A stretch of DNA of 64,000 bases, from contig CM020619.1 of assembly GCA_009829735.1 (NCBI GenBank), positions 8,608,375 to 8,672,374 of the forward strand. Reading direction: 5' to 3'. The translations under genes were made by a program, and so were the position numbers. The notes under the pieces were generated by a model that had not been told where the DNA came from, searched no databases, and worked only from the letters and a program-made list of their open reading frames with translations. Source of the stretch: Pyropia yezoensis. Taxonomy: Eukaryota > Rhodophyta > Bangiophyceae > Bangiales > Bangiaceae. Positions 29,403 to 40,307 of this stretch are shown here, in pieces (within the stretch, counting starts at the first letter, position 1; the number at the start of each line of letters is the position of its first letter).

Positions 29403-30424
29403 CACGTCCACCGGGGAATTCGTGCCATGCTCGGGCAAGTATGATCGGCGTAACAAGCAAGTCGATCGGCCACGTGAAGGCGGCCGACCGGCACCCCGCG
29501 TCCTCGACGGGACAGCTGCCCGTTAGAGGCGAGGGAAGGGGTGTCGCAGTGAGTGGGAGAGAGGGATAGTGACCCGTACATAGGTGGGGGGACCAGCCGT
29601 GGTTGGTACCACACCGGGTCGGTAGGAAGATACAGACCTTTATTCCCACACACCCCCCCGCCGAACGGCACGTCGGCTGTGTAACCCTCTGCGACAACGG
29701 CCGTGGCGGTGGCCAGCACCGCCGCCGCCCCGTCGGCCGTCACCATGGCCACCGCGAGGGTGGTGAGCGCCCCGGCCGCCGCCGGGTGCGCCGCCAGCCG
29801 CCCCGCCTCCTCCTCCTCGAGGGCCCCCCGCAAGATGGCGGCGGTCGTTGCGGCGACCGCAGAGAGAACCTTCTGTCTGGATGAGCACTGTTTTTCCTCC
29901 ACTCCGAAAACTGTCGGTTTCCCCCGCAAAAGTTCGCCACGTCCAGTCCAGGAATCAATTTGGAGGCTAACACGACGATGTAATCCTTGAGGCGGGACTG
30001 TCGGATGCATTCCCGCTGTTTCCCGCCAACTGGGTGCGCTCCACACCACATCCGTTTTGGCAGTCGCGGGGGTTGGGTGGCACGGCGCTCGGCTGGGCTG
30101 CACCTGCGCACGTATTACATAATACGCCACCCCTCGACTGGGTGCCTGCTGGCAGCGCGGTCTCCGTGTTGAAAGCCAGTGGGGAGCGGGGGAGAGGGAG
30201 GGCAAAAGGCCCCCGTCGGTGGGTGGCCTGCCACCCACCCGCATTCGCCACGGCTACCGCCTGCTTCCGACCCGTGGCGGTCGCTGCCACCCTGCTGTCC
30301 ACGCTTCGGCGCCTGGGGGCTCACCATCTGCGAGGGGGGGGGGCTCAACGTTGGCGCCTGTCTCCGCCCCCCCCCCCCTCTACCCCTCCGCCCTCCCCCC
30401 CCTCCTCTCCCCCCTAACACTCTC
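29403..30424. other. Host flank left of the Ulp1 gene, possible minus-strand exon
   Basis: On the minus strand an Ala-rich frame is open from 30244 across this region into the LTR. The part at about 29891-29620 looks protein-like (helical Ala/Val/Thr-rich). An acceptor-like GGAAAAACAG lies just upstream of it on the minus strand at about 29892. I do not recognise the protein, and GC-driven open frame is an equally good explanation. The end (about 30360-30420) is a C-rich pyrimidine tract just before the Ulp1 start. Confidence 0.3.
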
Positions 30425-32674
30425 ATGGCAGCGTCGCCGACGGCGCGCCAGTGTGACGGTGGGGATGAAGGGCGCGACCGCGACGGCGACGGCCTTGCGG
30501 CGCCCGTTTCGCGGACACGGCGGCGGAGTATGGGCGACATCTTTGGATTTACCGAGGGCGGCAGTGGCGGCAGGGCGCCGCCGCCGCCGCTGCCGGGTGC
30601 GGGCCCCGCCTCCAAGCGCCGGCGGGGGGGCGACGGGGGGGGCGCCGCCCTGGTGGGCCACGTCGACCTGTTGTCATCGGATGAGGATGGGGAGGCCCAA
30701 CGACGGGCCGGGAGCCGAGCTCCCCCTGGTGGCGGGCAGGTCGGCGGCGGCCGCCGCGACCGTGTCGGCAGCAGCAGCCGCGGCGGTGGGAGCGGCAGCG
30801 TTGTCGGTGGCGCCGCCGCCACGTTGCTGCCCAAGCCGGACCGGGACGATGACTGCTTCATCTTCTCCGAGTCGATGCTCCCCGGCTTCCGCCCTCCCGC
30901 CCCCCGCTCTGACGACGATGACAGAATGTCCCTGTCCAGCCCGAGCAGCTCGGACGACGAAGCTGACAACGGTGGTGGCAGCGATGCCGCCGCCGCCGCC
31001 GCCCCCGCTGCTGCAGCCGCCGATGCCGCCCCCGCTGCGTCCGCCGCAGCCACCGCCGCTGTCGACCCCTGGTCGACGCACCCCACCCCACGGATTATCC
31101 CTCCCCCCAGTCGCGCCCCCCCCGCCCCGTTGCCCGCCCCAGCTGTCGCGCTGCGGCATCGGGAGCTGGGCCGCGGCACCGGGCCGCCGCTTTGGCCCGT
31201 CACCTCACCGCCCGCGGGAGGGGGTGGCCCCTCGGTCAAGCGGGCGCCGTCGTTGGGGCAGTCTGCCGCCCGCGCGAACGCGTCGCTGCGGGCCGCTGCA
31301 GACGACGCGGACCTCACGTATCGGGCGACGTTGACTGCCAGTCTCCTTACGCCACAACGGCCGCGGCCGCGGCCAGTGGCGACACCCCCCCGCACGCCCA
31401 CCGTGGGGAGTGCGGGCCGCAGCGGCGGGTCAGCCGCCCAGGCCGAGATCTCTCCGGCTGGGTTTTACGGCTCGGCGCGGAGCCGCAAAATGGTGGCCAA
31501 GTCGTTTGGCTCCTTATCCGGACGGCCTGCCCCCCCCATGCGGCAGACCCTGTGGTCAGAGTCACTAGTGACGCCGCCGTCGACGTCGCCTGTGCGACGA
31601 CGGCTACGTCTGACGTCCAACGCCAGTTCGACAATATCCATTGGTTCCCCTTCCCCCACCCCCGCCTTTCCCCCCGCCGCTCCTCTTTCTTCCCCCTATT
31701 TTCCGCTTGGCACGGTTGTCAAGCGTGAAGGTGGTGGCGTTGGCGACGCCGCCCTCCCCCCTCCTCGTCGAGAGTGGCGGTGGCGCGGCCGGCCCATGAC
31801 GTCATCCCAGCGGGCCACTGTGGAATACCTCACCACTGGCCGCGTGCCCGGCGAGGATGCCGACGTGACGGCCGCACGACCACCCATTGAGGTGCGTGTG
31901 GCGGCGGCTCGTATTACGTTGCGGAGACGGGACCTGCGCCGGCTCCGGGGCAGCCGCTGGCTCAATGACGAGCTGATGAACGCGTACGTGGCGCTGATCA
32001 ATGCGCGCAATCGGCGGCGGGTGGCTGGTGCTGCGGCAGCGGCGGTGGAAGCGGCAGTAGCGTCTGCTGCCGCAGCGGCTGACACAGACGACGACGTGGT
32101 GTGCGTTACGGATGCGCCCCCGCCTCCTCCACCGCCCCCCCCGCCTCCTTTGCGGGTTCACGTGTGGAACACATTTTTCTTTGCGCGCCTGACGCAGGGC
32201 CCTGCTGGCTTTGACTATGCGGGCGTCCGCCGGTGGCCGACCGCCGCGGGCCTTGACGTCTCTGCCCTGGACCTCCTCCTTGTGCCCGTCAACCTCGACG
32301 CCTCCCACTGGGTGTTGGCCGTCGCGGACCTTCGCGCCCGCCGGTTTGCCTACCTCGACTCCATGCACGGCCCCGACTCGTCGCACGTCATCCCCACCCT
32401 CCGCCGGTGGCTGGGCGCGGAGGTGGCGGCCCGGTCGGGTCTCGACGCGGAGGTTGCGCTCGGCCTGGGCGCCTGGCCGGTCGCGGTCAACGAGTGGGCC
32501 GGCACGCCCATCCCCCGTCAGCGGGACGGCGGGAGCTGTGGGGTGTTTGTGTTGAAGACGGCTGAGCACCTGGAGCGTGGGGCGGGGGTGGGCTTTGGCC
32601 AGCGCGACGTGCCGGTGCTGCGAAAGCAGATTGTGTTGGACCTGCAAGACGGGCGGGTGGCGGATGAAGAATAA
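30425..32674 (+). CDS. Ulp1/SENP-type SUMO protease (C48 cysteine peptidase)
   Basis: The C-terminal 220 residues form a Ulp1 catalytic domain: LNDELMNAYVALIN (substrate-contact helix), VHVWNTFFF, then the triad His628 (in DASHWVLAVAD), Asp645 (YLDSMHG) and Cys705 (DGGSCGVFV), with oxyanion Gln699 six residues before the Cys. Such enzymes process SUMO precursors and remove SUMO from nuclear proteins. The N-terminal 470 residues are low-complexity (Ala, Pro, Ser, Arg, acidic patches) and probably disordered, as is common in Ulp1/SENP regulatory regions. I chose the ATG at 30425 because upstream in-frame starts are not ATG and fall in a pyrimidine-rich leader. It appears intronless, 749 residues. 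Confidence 0.88.
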   Translation: MAASPTARQCDGGDEGRDRDGDGLAAPVSRTRRRSMGDIFGFTEGGSGGRAPPPPLPGAGPASKRRRGGDGGGAALVGHVDLLSSDEDGEAQRRAGSRAPPGGGQVGGGRRDRVGSSSRGGGSGSVVGGAAATLLPKPDRDDDCFIFSESMLPGFRPPAPRSDDDDRMSLSSPSSSDDEADNGGGSDAAAAAAPAAAAADAAPAASAAATAAVDPWSTHPTPRIIPPPSRAPPAPLPAPAVALRHRELGRGTGPPLWPVTSPPAGGGGPSVKRAPSLGQSAARANASLRAAADDADLTYRATLTASLLTPQRPRPRPVATPPRTPTVGSAGRSGGSAAQAEISPAGFYGSARSRKMVAKSFGSLSGRPAPPMRQTLWSESLVTPPSTSPVRRRLRLTSNASSTISIGSPSPTPAFPPAAPLSSPYFPLGTVVKREGGGVGDAALPPPRREWRWRGRPMTSSQRATVEYLTTGRVPGEDADVTAARPPIEVRVAAARITLRRRDLRRLRGSRWLNDELMNAYVALINARNRRRVAGAAAAAVEAAVASAAAAADTDDDVVCVTDAPPPPPPPPPPPLRVHVWNTFFFARLTQGPAGFDYAGVRRWPTAAGLDVSALDLLLVPVNLDASHWVLAVADLRARRFAYLDSMHGPDSSHVIPTLRRWLGAEVAARSGLDAEVALGLGAWPVAVNEWAGTPIPRQRDGGSCGVFVLKTAEHLERGAGVGFGQRDVPVLRKQIVLDLQDGRVADEE

Positions 32675-33349
32675 CAGGGGCTTGCTTAGCAGCAGTTGTT
32701 TTTCGTCCTAGAGAGCATCAGCAATGGACAGGGGAGGGGATAGGAGCAGCAAGGTGGGGTGGGAAAGGAGGAGGGGGTTGGCCGACGCCGCGCCCGCCCG
32801 TCCTGTCAATATTTTCGCTGTGCCATCGCTACCCCCACCACGCGGGTTCGTCACGGTCGAGCAGCCGCCCGTCGCATCAGCCCCGACACCCCGACGGGCG
32901 GCTCGCTCCAGGCATCGAAAGACGCCCCATAGCCCCCTCCCCCCACACCCGCCCCCCCCTAGCCGCGGCTGGGGGAGTGCCGATGGAGTGGCCGCAACGA
33001 CCGTCGCACACCCTCCCCTCCATCCGCATACTCCCTCACCCCCCCGCCAAGTACGCTGGATAGACGCCAGCTCACTCACCCCCCCTCATATTCGCTGACC
33101 CCGTCACCGCCGCGCGCCCCCACCACCCGTCCGCAGAACTACTCAAGTGGGTCACCATAGTGGCTGCCATCGTGTCCGTTGGGGCCGAGGTGCCGTGGCG
33201 TCCCGCTTCGAGCCCCCTCCCTCACCAGTCGCGGAAACACGATCTTGCCCAGCTCCGAGTGGTCGCTGGCGGTCGCTGGCCACCGGGGCGGCAGCGGCAG
33301 CAGGCCGCAGCCGCCGCACACCGCCACTCTGTACTCGGCCGAGGGCGTC
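32675..33349. other. Intergenic region between Ulp1 and uL30m
   Basis: These are the convergent 3' flanks of two genes. Only short GC-driven frames and C-rich runs are seen, with no recognisable gene. Confidence 0.5.
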
Positions 33350-33598
33350 CTATGCCCGGCCATTGTGGCGATGAAGCACGGCGGGAACGTCGTCAACGAC
33401 CACGCGGCGTACGTCCACCAAGTAGCTCACTTTGGTGAGCTGGCCCCACGTGACGGGTCCGTCAGGAAGGGAGACAGCCTGGTAGGTGCGGCGGAAGCCC
33501 ATCGCACGGATAGTCGCCTTGACGCTGGCAGGTGTCTTGATGACCGAGCGCATCAGCTGGACGACGAGACGGGTTTGGGGGAGGTGGGGAGGCGCCAT
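33350..33598 (-). CDS. Mitochondrial-type large ribosomal subunit protein uL30 (L30)
   Basis: The 82-residue frame (ATG at 33598, stop at 33350) reads as a complete small bacterial-type L30: LVVQLMRSVIKTPASVKATI, then MGFRRTYQAVSLPDGPVTWG, then LTKVSYLVDVRRVVVDD. This matches the pattern of an N-terminal beta strand, the K/R-T-P...T(I/L) loop, LGLRR-like motif and KV..LV.V strand. It would sit in the large subunit of an organellar, probably mitochondrial, ribosome. No targeting peptide precedes the L30 core from this ATG. The frame extends upstream in a hydrophobic/Pro-rich stretch, so an earlier exon is possible. A 21-base C run lies 5 nt upstream of the ATG. Confidence 0.75.
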   Translation of the reverse strand: MAPPHLPQTRLVVQLMRSVIKTPASVKATIRAMGFRRTYQAVSLPDGPVTWGQLTKVSYLVDVRRVVVDDVPAVLHRHNGRA

Positions 33599-33603
33599 CT
33601 TGA

Positions 33604-33624
33604 GGGGGGGGGGGGGGGGGGGGG
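33604..33624. repeat. 21-bp G/C homopolymer next to the uL30m start
   Basis: Twenty-one consecutive G on the plus strand, read as C in the leader of the uL30m transcript, followed by TCAAG and the ATG. It may be a splice-acceptor pyrimidine tract, a pyrimidine-rich leader, or simple slippage DNA. Confidence 0.8.
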
Positions 33625-34094
33625 AGAAAGAAAAGGAAGGGGTGGGGGAGCTTAGAAAGGGAAGGACTACGACAAAGTGGGGATGGGGGGGGCGGCGGGA
33701 GGCAAGAGATGCACATGGGGTCGAGAAGAGCAACAGCAGGAACGTGAATAGCCACGAAGGGCAACGCCGAAGAGCTTGGTGGACTTCTCGCCGCAACTTC
33801 ATTCTGTTCGATGATTACAGTCCGAGGAACAGCCGGGTATTTTTAGTAAGTTCATCTCCGTGACAAGATTCAAAAGAGTTGTCGGCGGCTCTCCCTTTCA
33901 GCAACACCTCACGCACGCACGCAGGACGCGCTGGCGTACCCCCACCGAGGCACCCCTCTCAAGCGTGGCGCCAAGGCCAGGGCGCAGGCGTCTGACCCCA
34001 CGTGAGGCTGTGCATCCCGCCGTGGCAGGAGGCCGGCGGTCGGGCGGGCAGCGAGCGCGGCACTCCGCTCGGCACGCGGGCAATAGCGACGGCC

Positions 34095-37000
34095 ATGCCG
34101 GCGGCAGGCACGACGGTGGCCGGGGTTGGGGGGGCGGCGTCGGGGACGGCGGGGGAGGTCGCTGGGGGAGTGGCCACGACTGCCGCTGTCGGCGGGACCG
34201 GCGCGGGTGGCAACCGGTCCGTCTACTATGGCTCCACGTCCAGCTGCTTCAACTGTGGTAGTGAGCGCTTGCGGCGCAAGTACGTTTCATTGGCGCTGCT
34301 GTTTACGTCCTCCGTTCGTTTTTGTTGAGAGGGGTGCTGTTTTCTGTGACTGGCGCCATTAGTGGTAGACGCGCGCCCAGGAAGCCCCCACTTCATTGTT
34401 CTTTTCGGTTCTGTAGCCTTGCGGCTATGTGGGGGGCCTCAGCGGTGTTGAGGTCGACCTGTCTTCTAGGCGCCTGTGTGTGTCCTGCGCTTCTTGGCAC
34501 GTGGGGGGATGGCTTCCGTGTCAACGTGGCGTGGCCGCTGTTGTAGACGACTGCGGCGGTCCACTGACGTGTGTGTTTCTTTTTGACGCTGCTGGTCTGT
34601 GTGCGCTCTTTTTGCGCATCGTGGCGTCACTTTCTATCCTGTGTCCACCCTCTCATTGCTGTAGCATCATCAATCGCACCGTCCAATGCGCTGAATGCTT
34701 GACCATGTTAGAAGAACGCATGAACGACCTGTACGAGTACGCTGGACCGCTGCAGCCCGAGGAGCTGCACTGTGTGGTCACCCCTGACTGTCTGGGGCTG
34801 GTGGGGGGGGGAGGCGGAAAGGGGGGTCGAGGGCGGACTTGCCCAGCGTCGGAGCAGCGAGTCAAGGTACGTATGATGCTGGGTGGGGAGGTGGGATGGG
34901 CGAGGGCGAGGTGGGATGGAAGGCATCGAGTGGGTGATGCTTTCACCTCTGGCACACCGCGGGTTGGCATGGGGAGTGGCTTCACCTTACGCAGCGAATC
35001 TGGTTTGCCCACCTCTGGCTTCGCGAGTCAGGCAGTAGGTTGTTACTCTTGACGGGATGGGAGTGTACTGACGCATAGTCGACTCTTCTCATGTTCTGTT
35101 GCCTCTATTCTGCTTGATCACAGGCGGAGGCAGGCTCGGCCAGCGCCGCTTCGGACAGCCGTGCTGACGACGAAGAACGTGCCGACGACGACGATGACGA
35201 AGACCCTTACGCAACGCCTGGCCTCATCACGGCGTTCCGGTTGCTGTCGCCGACGCGGGAGCCAGTATTTGCGGCGACCGCGCGGAGCATCTCTGGGGAG
35301 TTGGCGGAGCTGGAGCGCCAGATCGGACCCGCCATTTACTCTAGCTATGTCGGCTACAATGGGCGTGCGCCTGGGCGGCCGCTACCAAAGTCTACGAAGG
35401 GTGGGGGTGTGTCTGCGGCGGCGTTGGCAGCGGCCGCGACTGCCGCGGTGTCCACCAGTGCAACCATGACCACGGCTGCGGGGCCGGCATCCAGTGGTGG
35501 TCGGTTCGGCACGTCGGCTGATGAGGAGGAGGGTGGTCGAGATACGGCCACGTGGCCCCATGGTTCGTCAGGCGTAGCCAAGGTCTCAGCAAGTGCCACT
35601 GCTGGGGCGACGGCCCCTGCGGCAGCCGGCGCGGCAGCGGGGGGTCCCGCCGCCTCTGGCGATGCCCGCCACACTCTGGTGGCTTACTTTCAGATTGTGG
35701 AGCTTGCTGAGTTGCTGGACATTGACAAGGACACGGCGGACCTGGCGGTGCGGGTGTTCCGCCACGTAGCCGCACACGCCAGTCTTCGCAATAAGTCGGT
35801 CGAGGCGCTGGCGGCGGCGTCAGTTGTTGTGGCTGGGCAACGCCGCCGCTCCGAGGTCCGGCTGTATGCGACTAAGCATGCGGCGCTGGTCGCCGCTGCT
35901 GCGTCCACCGCTGATGCAGCTTTGGCTGCCGCAATTGCTGCCGCGTCGACAAGCGCGGATGCCCCCGGTAATGGCGGCAGGGACATTGGAACTCCTGCGG
36001 TCGCTGCGAGCGACGCGCCGCCTAGATCTCCGGCGGCATCGGCCGCGGCCGCAGCCCTCGCCGCCGCCACTGCTGATGGTCGCGCCGCCACTGCGTCCAC
36101 AACGCTGGCGGCCGCCGTGGAGGCTGCCACGGCACTGGCGCGCCATGGGGACCCTCCCCGGCCTGTGCGGTGTCCGCTGCTTGCCGACGTGGCGTCGGCG
36201 GTCGGAGTGGAGCCGCGGGAGCTGGAGCGCTATCACAAGTTGGCTGTCAAGGAGCTGGTTGCGGCGTCTTCGGCGGCGCCGTCGTCGGTAGCGGCTCACA
36301 TGCCTGCGTTTGCGGCGCGCCTGAAGCTACCCCCAGCCGTCGCCAGCCTGGCCACTACTGTTGCAGAGCGGGCGGGCGTCCTCAAGTTGTGCAGTCGCCG
36401 TAACCCTGTGTCTGTATCGGCCGCTGCCGTGCACGTGGCATGCCAGCTGGAGGACGTGCGTAAGACGCAGGCGGAAATCTGCCGCGCAACAGCACTTACC
36501 GAGGTGACGCTCCGCAAGGTGGTCAAGGAGCTTATGAGCCGCCTTGGTGAGCTGGTGCCCCCAGGGTACGTTCCTAAGCCGGCGGCCGCGCGGTTTTTTG
36601 CGGGCGTGGATTGGGCGGCGGTCGCAGCCGCGCGGGCAGCGCCGCCGCCCACCGGAGGGGAGGACGAGGGGGGATCTGCGGCGGAAGATGGGGACGGTGC
36701 CGACGAGCCGCCACCGGATCACTCCCAGGTGCCATTTCCGCCGCCGCCGTCTGTGCGGCCGCCGCCGCCGGCAGGGCCTGCGCCCACCACGCCATCGGTT
36801 GCTATGCCGCCGGTCGCGCGGCCTCTACTTGCGTCAACTGGGCGGGCCCCGGCGGCGGCGGCCGCGGCAGCAGCATCGGCTGCATCCACTCCTGGCCCCA
36901 CCTCGTCCTCTGTGGGAGGTGCGGGAGGCGTGGCCGCCTCTCGAGGCAAAAGTACGGCGTCGGGTATGTTTGAGAGTGGCGTTGTACTGGCAGGCCGTGT

Positions 37001-37934
37001 CGTCACCGACGACCGCACGAGCAACACGACGCGGGCCCCCACTGCCACGCCACAGCCAGTTGCGCCAACGGCGCCACGGGCGCCTCAGGTGCCAACCCTG
37101 GTGGTGGCCGCACCGCCCACGGCGCCGGCCGCGCTGCCCGCATCTGCCGCTCCGCCGTCTGCGACCAATGGCAGCACTTCCTTTCCCGCCACGACCGCCG
37201 CAGTGCCCCCCGCTACGGTTGCGCCCGCCACGCCGGCGCCTGTCCCGCCAATGGCGGCCATGATGGGAATGATGGGCATGACCGGCTTTCCTGGCGCGGC
37301 AGGGGCACCCCCCCCCCCCCCCCCTCCGCCAGTGGCTGATGTCAATGGCATGGCGCAGATGCAGATGATGATGACCATGATGTCCGCAATGCAGCAAATG
37401 CAGGCTATGCAGGCTCAAATTGAGGAGCAGAACCGCATCATCGCACTGCAGCGGGAACGGGAGGAGAAGCTGGCTGCGGGCGGGGCTGCCGCTGTCGCGC
37501 CGGCGCCCGCGCCAGCACCTGCTGCCTCTGCGGCACCGGCGCCGGCCGACATGTTTTCGGCCATGGCGTCAATGGGCATGGCCAACCCGATGGCCATGAT
37601 GGCCATGATGGGGGGCGGTGCGGTCGGCGGGGCAGGCTTTTCCTCACCACCGAGCCTCCCACAGGCGGCCGCCGTTGTCCCTACTGCCACCGCCCCGGCT
37701 GTCGGCGGAGGTGCAGCGCTCCCTGTGGAGGGCCCCCCCAAGCTGCCGCCCCCTCCGCCCCCACTGCCTCAGCTGCCACTGGGGACGGCAGCTGCAGCTC
37801 AGGGCGGCGGGAGCGTCAATGGCGGCGGTAGCAGCGGCACCAACGCGGCCGGTGCCGCTGCGCGGCGGTCGTCGCGCAAGAGGGCCGCACCGACGCCATC
37901 TGCGGTGACGCCGGGGGGGGGTGCCACGGGGTGA
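34095..37934 (+). CDS. TFIIB-related general transcription factor, pBrp-like (4 exons)
   Basis: Proposed exons: 34095-34279, 34443-34517, 34665-34866 and 35124-37934. The joined length is a multiple of three (1090 residues). Exons 1 and 2 together give a TFIIB-type zinc ribbon (CFNC ... LCVSC), split by an intron with GTACGT/CAG borders. Exon 4 carries two cyclin-like repeats: LRNKSVEALAAASVVVAGQ, and SVSAAAVHVACQLEDVRKT followed by AEICRATALTEVTLRKV and a LVPPGYVP tail. The second repeat strongly resembles plant/red-algal TFIIB-related protein (pBrp), a factor tied to RNA polymerase I. TFIIB proper or Brf1 cannot be excluded. The C-terminal 450 residues are Pro/Ala/Met-rich, and inserts of up to about 90 Ala-rich residues interrupt the cyclin region, making the protein about three times the usual TFIIB size. 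The exon 3 borders and the chosen ATG are the least certain. Confidence 0.8.
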
Positions 37935-39302
37935 GGCACGGCTGGTGGGCCGCGTCGCCCGTCCGCCGCGCAGAACCTTTCTGGACGTGGCACCGGGACA
38001 CGACTGCACGGCGGGGTTACGATGGCAAGTCTAGGGGCTCTGCGGTTCAACAAGGTCGCCCCGGCCATGAGACAAGGCGAACTGCGGGGGCAGGTGGAGA
38101 GCACCGAGAGTGACATCGTGCGTTCACCATTTACACTCTGCCGCCCCCCGCCGCCGCCAGCCGCTGCCGCCAGGAGCAGCCCTTGCCGTGTCTTCCGGCC
38201 CACCTTACGGGCAGGGCATATGCCCGGCAGGGCTCGTGGTGGCGGGAGGTGCTGGGGTTCCTCTCCTCAGCCTTCTGTTGTCCTGCGCCGCCCCCCACCG
38301 GTCGTCGGGCAGCATCGTTGGGGGTGGCCTGGCGGGGTCGCGCGAGGCGGCGTGAGCGCTGGGGTGGTGGTGGCGCCGGTGGACCAGCGGCGGGGATGTT
38401 TGGGATGATGGGATGATGGGAGCCGATGTGTCATGAACCAATCATTGATAAGCGGCACCGAGATCGCAACGTCGGGGGTCCCGCCCGCGGCTCGTGCCAA
38501 CACACCGTCGACAGACGGGCGGCTGTGCCGCACGGCTCTGCAGCCGCACCCGCGGATCTCCCCCCCCCGCCCTCCCCACTCCGCGGTCCCACCAATTGAA
38601 GGTGCACCCGCCCCCACCTCGGCCCCACAGGGCGCCGGGCCTGACGGGTACATACACGCAGGACGGTGGCCGGGTGGCCCATGGTGCCTCGACCCTGGCC
38701 CTGCGCCCATGTCCAATCAGCTCATAATCGCGGGCCCAGCAACACGCCACCTGGTGAAAGCGGTGTGTGGATTGGGCATGGCTGGGTCGAGACCTGTGCT
38801 GGCAAGAGAGGTGTATAGTTGCTGGAGAGTTGAGGGAAGGGGATGCAATGGGGGAGGGGGAGGGCTAGGGGCGCGGGGGTGGGCAGGGGGGGCAGGGGAT
38901 ACAGTGCAGTGAGGGAGGAGCTTTGTCCGTTGCTGTGCTCAGCCACGCCTCATCCTGCTCCCCCATCCTGTTTCACAATGTCCTGAGGAATACTTGTTGG
39001 GAGGCAAGCTCTCATCGTTTGCATGCGCGCATTAACTGCTCCACGTCCGCAGGTGGTAACTTGCGCGCATAGGGAGGAGGCGCTTGTTGCTGCGGTGTTT
39101 TGGCCGTTGGACCGTGGCTGCGCACGGGACACCTTGGGGCGTGTTCGCTGCGCTTTAAGAGGGGTCCGGCACGACCATCTGACCGTCCGCTTTTTCCCCA
39201 AGAATGCAGCCCCCCTTTTGTTCGAGGCGTACCTCACACAGGCGCGGAGTCCCCCGCGACGGCGCCTTATCGCTTGCTACGTTGAACCAAGCGCTGAACG
39301 GC
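37935..39302. other. Intergenic region, no recognisable gene
   Basis: Only overlapping GC-driven frames on both strands, none with a known motif. It separates the TFIIB-related gene from the secreted protein gene, which lie in the same direction. Confidence 0.5.
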
Positions 39303-40307
39303 ATGGGGCGTCGTTCCCCGTCACCCACTTGGGCACTGTTGCTGGCCGTTTGCATAATGGTAGGGGTCGTCGCGGCGGTCACCTCCTCTGCGGCCGCCAC
39401 CCGCCCTCGCCGACGGCCGACTCTTCGCCTCGAGGGGGGCTGCGAGGGCGTGGCAAAGTTCAATCTCATCTCTCTGGGGGATGTGCGCCTCACCGACACC
39501 GAGGTACTCGGTGCCGTAGCCGCCGTTGGCGACGTCAGCCTATCGGCATTTTCGGTCAACTCGGCGGGCATGCCCGACCCTGCGTGCGACGAAAACGGGG
39601 CGTCCTTGCCGGGTGCACAGCTCGGGCTGGTGGGCAAGAGCCTCAAAGCCAACGCCGGTTCTATCAGCGGACGGGTGGTGTTGGAGGAGAACCCCCTGCT
39701 GGGGGGGGGGACCGTCACATCGTGTGAGGTTGAGGAGGCCGACATTGACGCGGGGGCCGTCGACGAGTACGTGCGACAAGAGACGGCGGACATCTGCGCG
39801 GCGGCGGAGACGGGGTGCAAGACGATGACCGCCGACGGCGGCCTTCTCCGCTTCGTTATCCAGGCGCCCACCGACGGGGAGGCCGCCCAGTGCAGCGTCT
39901 CCGCAGACACCCTCACCGGCGCGTCGCGCGTGGAGGTGGCGGGCCGGGCCGACCCGTCGGACATGGTTAAAATCGCCGTCCATGGCCGCCGTGACGGCCG
40001 TGGAGGGAACGGCGGCGGCGGGGGCGGCAGCGGGCGCCGTGCAACCAACGTGACCCTCACCAACATGGGCTTTGACGGCTTCGTGCCCACCTCCACGCTC
40101 TTCTCCATGTGCGACGTGCCGACGCTGACCGTCCAAGACGTGGGCCTTCCCGCCGCCGTCTTTGCGCCCGACACCCGCTTCCGCGGCTCGTCCGGTCATG
40201 TCAACGGGACGGTGGTCGTGGCGGACGTGAAGAGCGGCGTCGAGTTTCAGCTCGCCCCGATTGACTGCCCGCGTCGCCGCCGCCGCCGCGGGCGGGACAG
40301 CGAGTAG
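39303..40307 (+). CDS. Secreted choice-of-anchor A family protein
   Basis: The 334-residue frame from the ATG at 39303 starts with a signal-peptide-like segment (hydrophobic run LLLAVCIMVGVVAAV then small residues). The mature part fits the choice-of-anchor A domain: FNLISLGDVRL, AAVGDVSLSAFSVN near its start, a Gly-rich loop, then FSMCDVPTLTVQDVGLPAAV, FAPDTRF and GHVNGTVVVADV near its end. The expected role is a beta-rich cell-surface or cell-wall adhesin-type protein. At least six Cys suggest disulfides. A Gly/Arg-rich insert lies at about residues 235-247 and the C-terminus is Arg-rich. Another ATG 99 bp upstream is in frame but would bury the signal peptide. Confidence 0.72.
   Translation: MGRRSPSPTWALLLAVCIMVGVVAAVTSSAAATRPRRRPTLRLEGGCEGVAKFNLISLGDVRLTDTEVLGAVAAVGDVSLSAFSVNSAGMPDPACDENGASLPGAQLGLVGKSLKANAGSISGRVVLEENPLLGGGTVTSCEVEEADIDAGAVDEYVRQETADICAAAETGCKTMTADGGLLRFVIQAPTDGEAAQCSVSADTLTGASRVEVAGRADPSDMVKIAVHGRRDGRGGNGGGGGGSGRRATNVTLTNMGFDGFVPTSTLFSMCDVPTLTVQDVGLPAAVFAPDTRFRGSSGHVNGTVVVADVKSGVEFQLAPIDCPRRRRRRGRDSE

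Noticed and set aside
29403-30244. 284-codon minus-strand frame as a confident gene
   Set aside because: Only an Ala-rich stretch and one acceptor-like site support it, and it runs into the LTR; kept as a low-confidence note.
30115-31401. 428-codon minus-strand frame over the Ulp1 N-terminus
   Set aside because: Pro/Ala/Arg-rich shadow of a GC-rich coding region; no motif, while the plus strand carries a clear protease.
35354-37741. Several 100-240 codon frames on both strands inside the TFIIB-related gene
   Set aside because: Ala/Arg/Gly-rich shadows of the coding frame.
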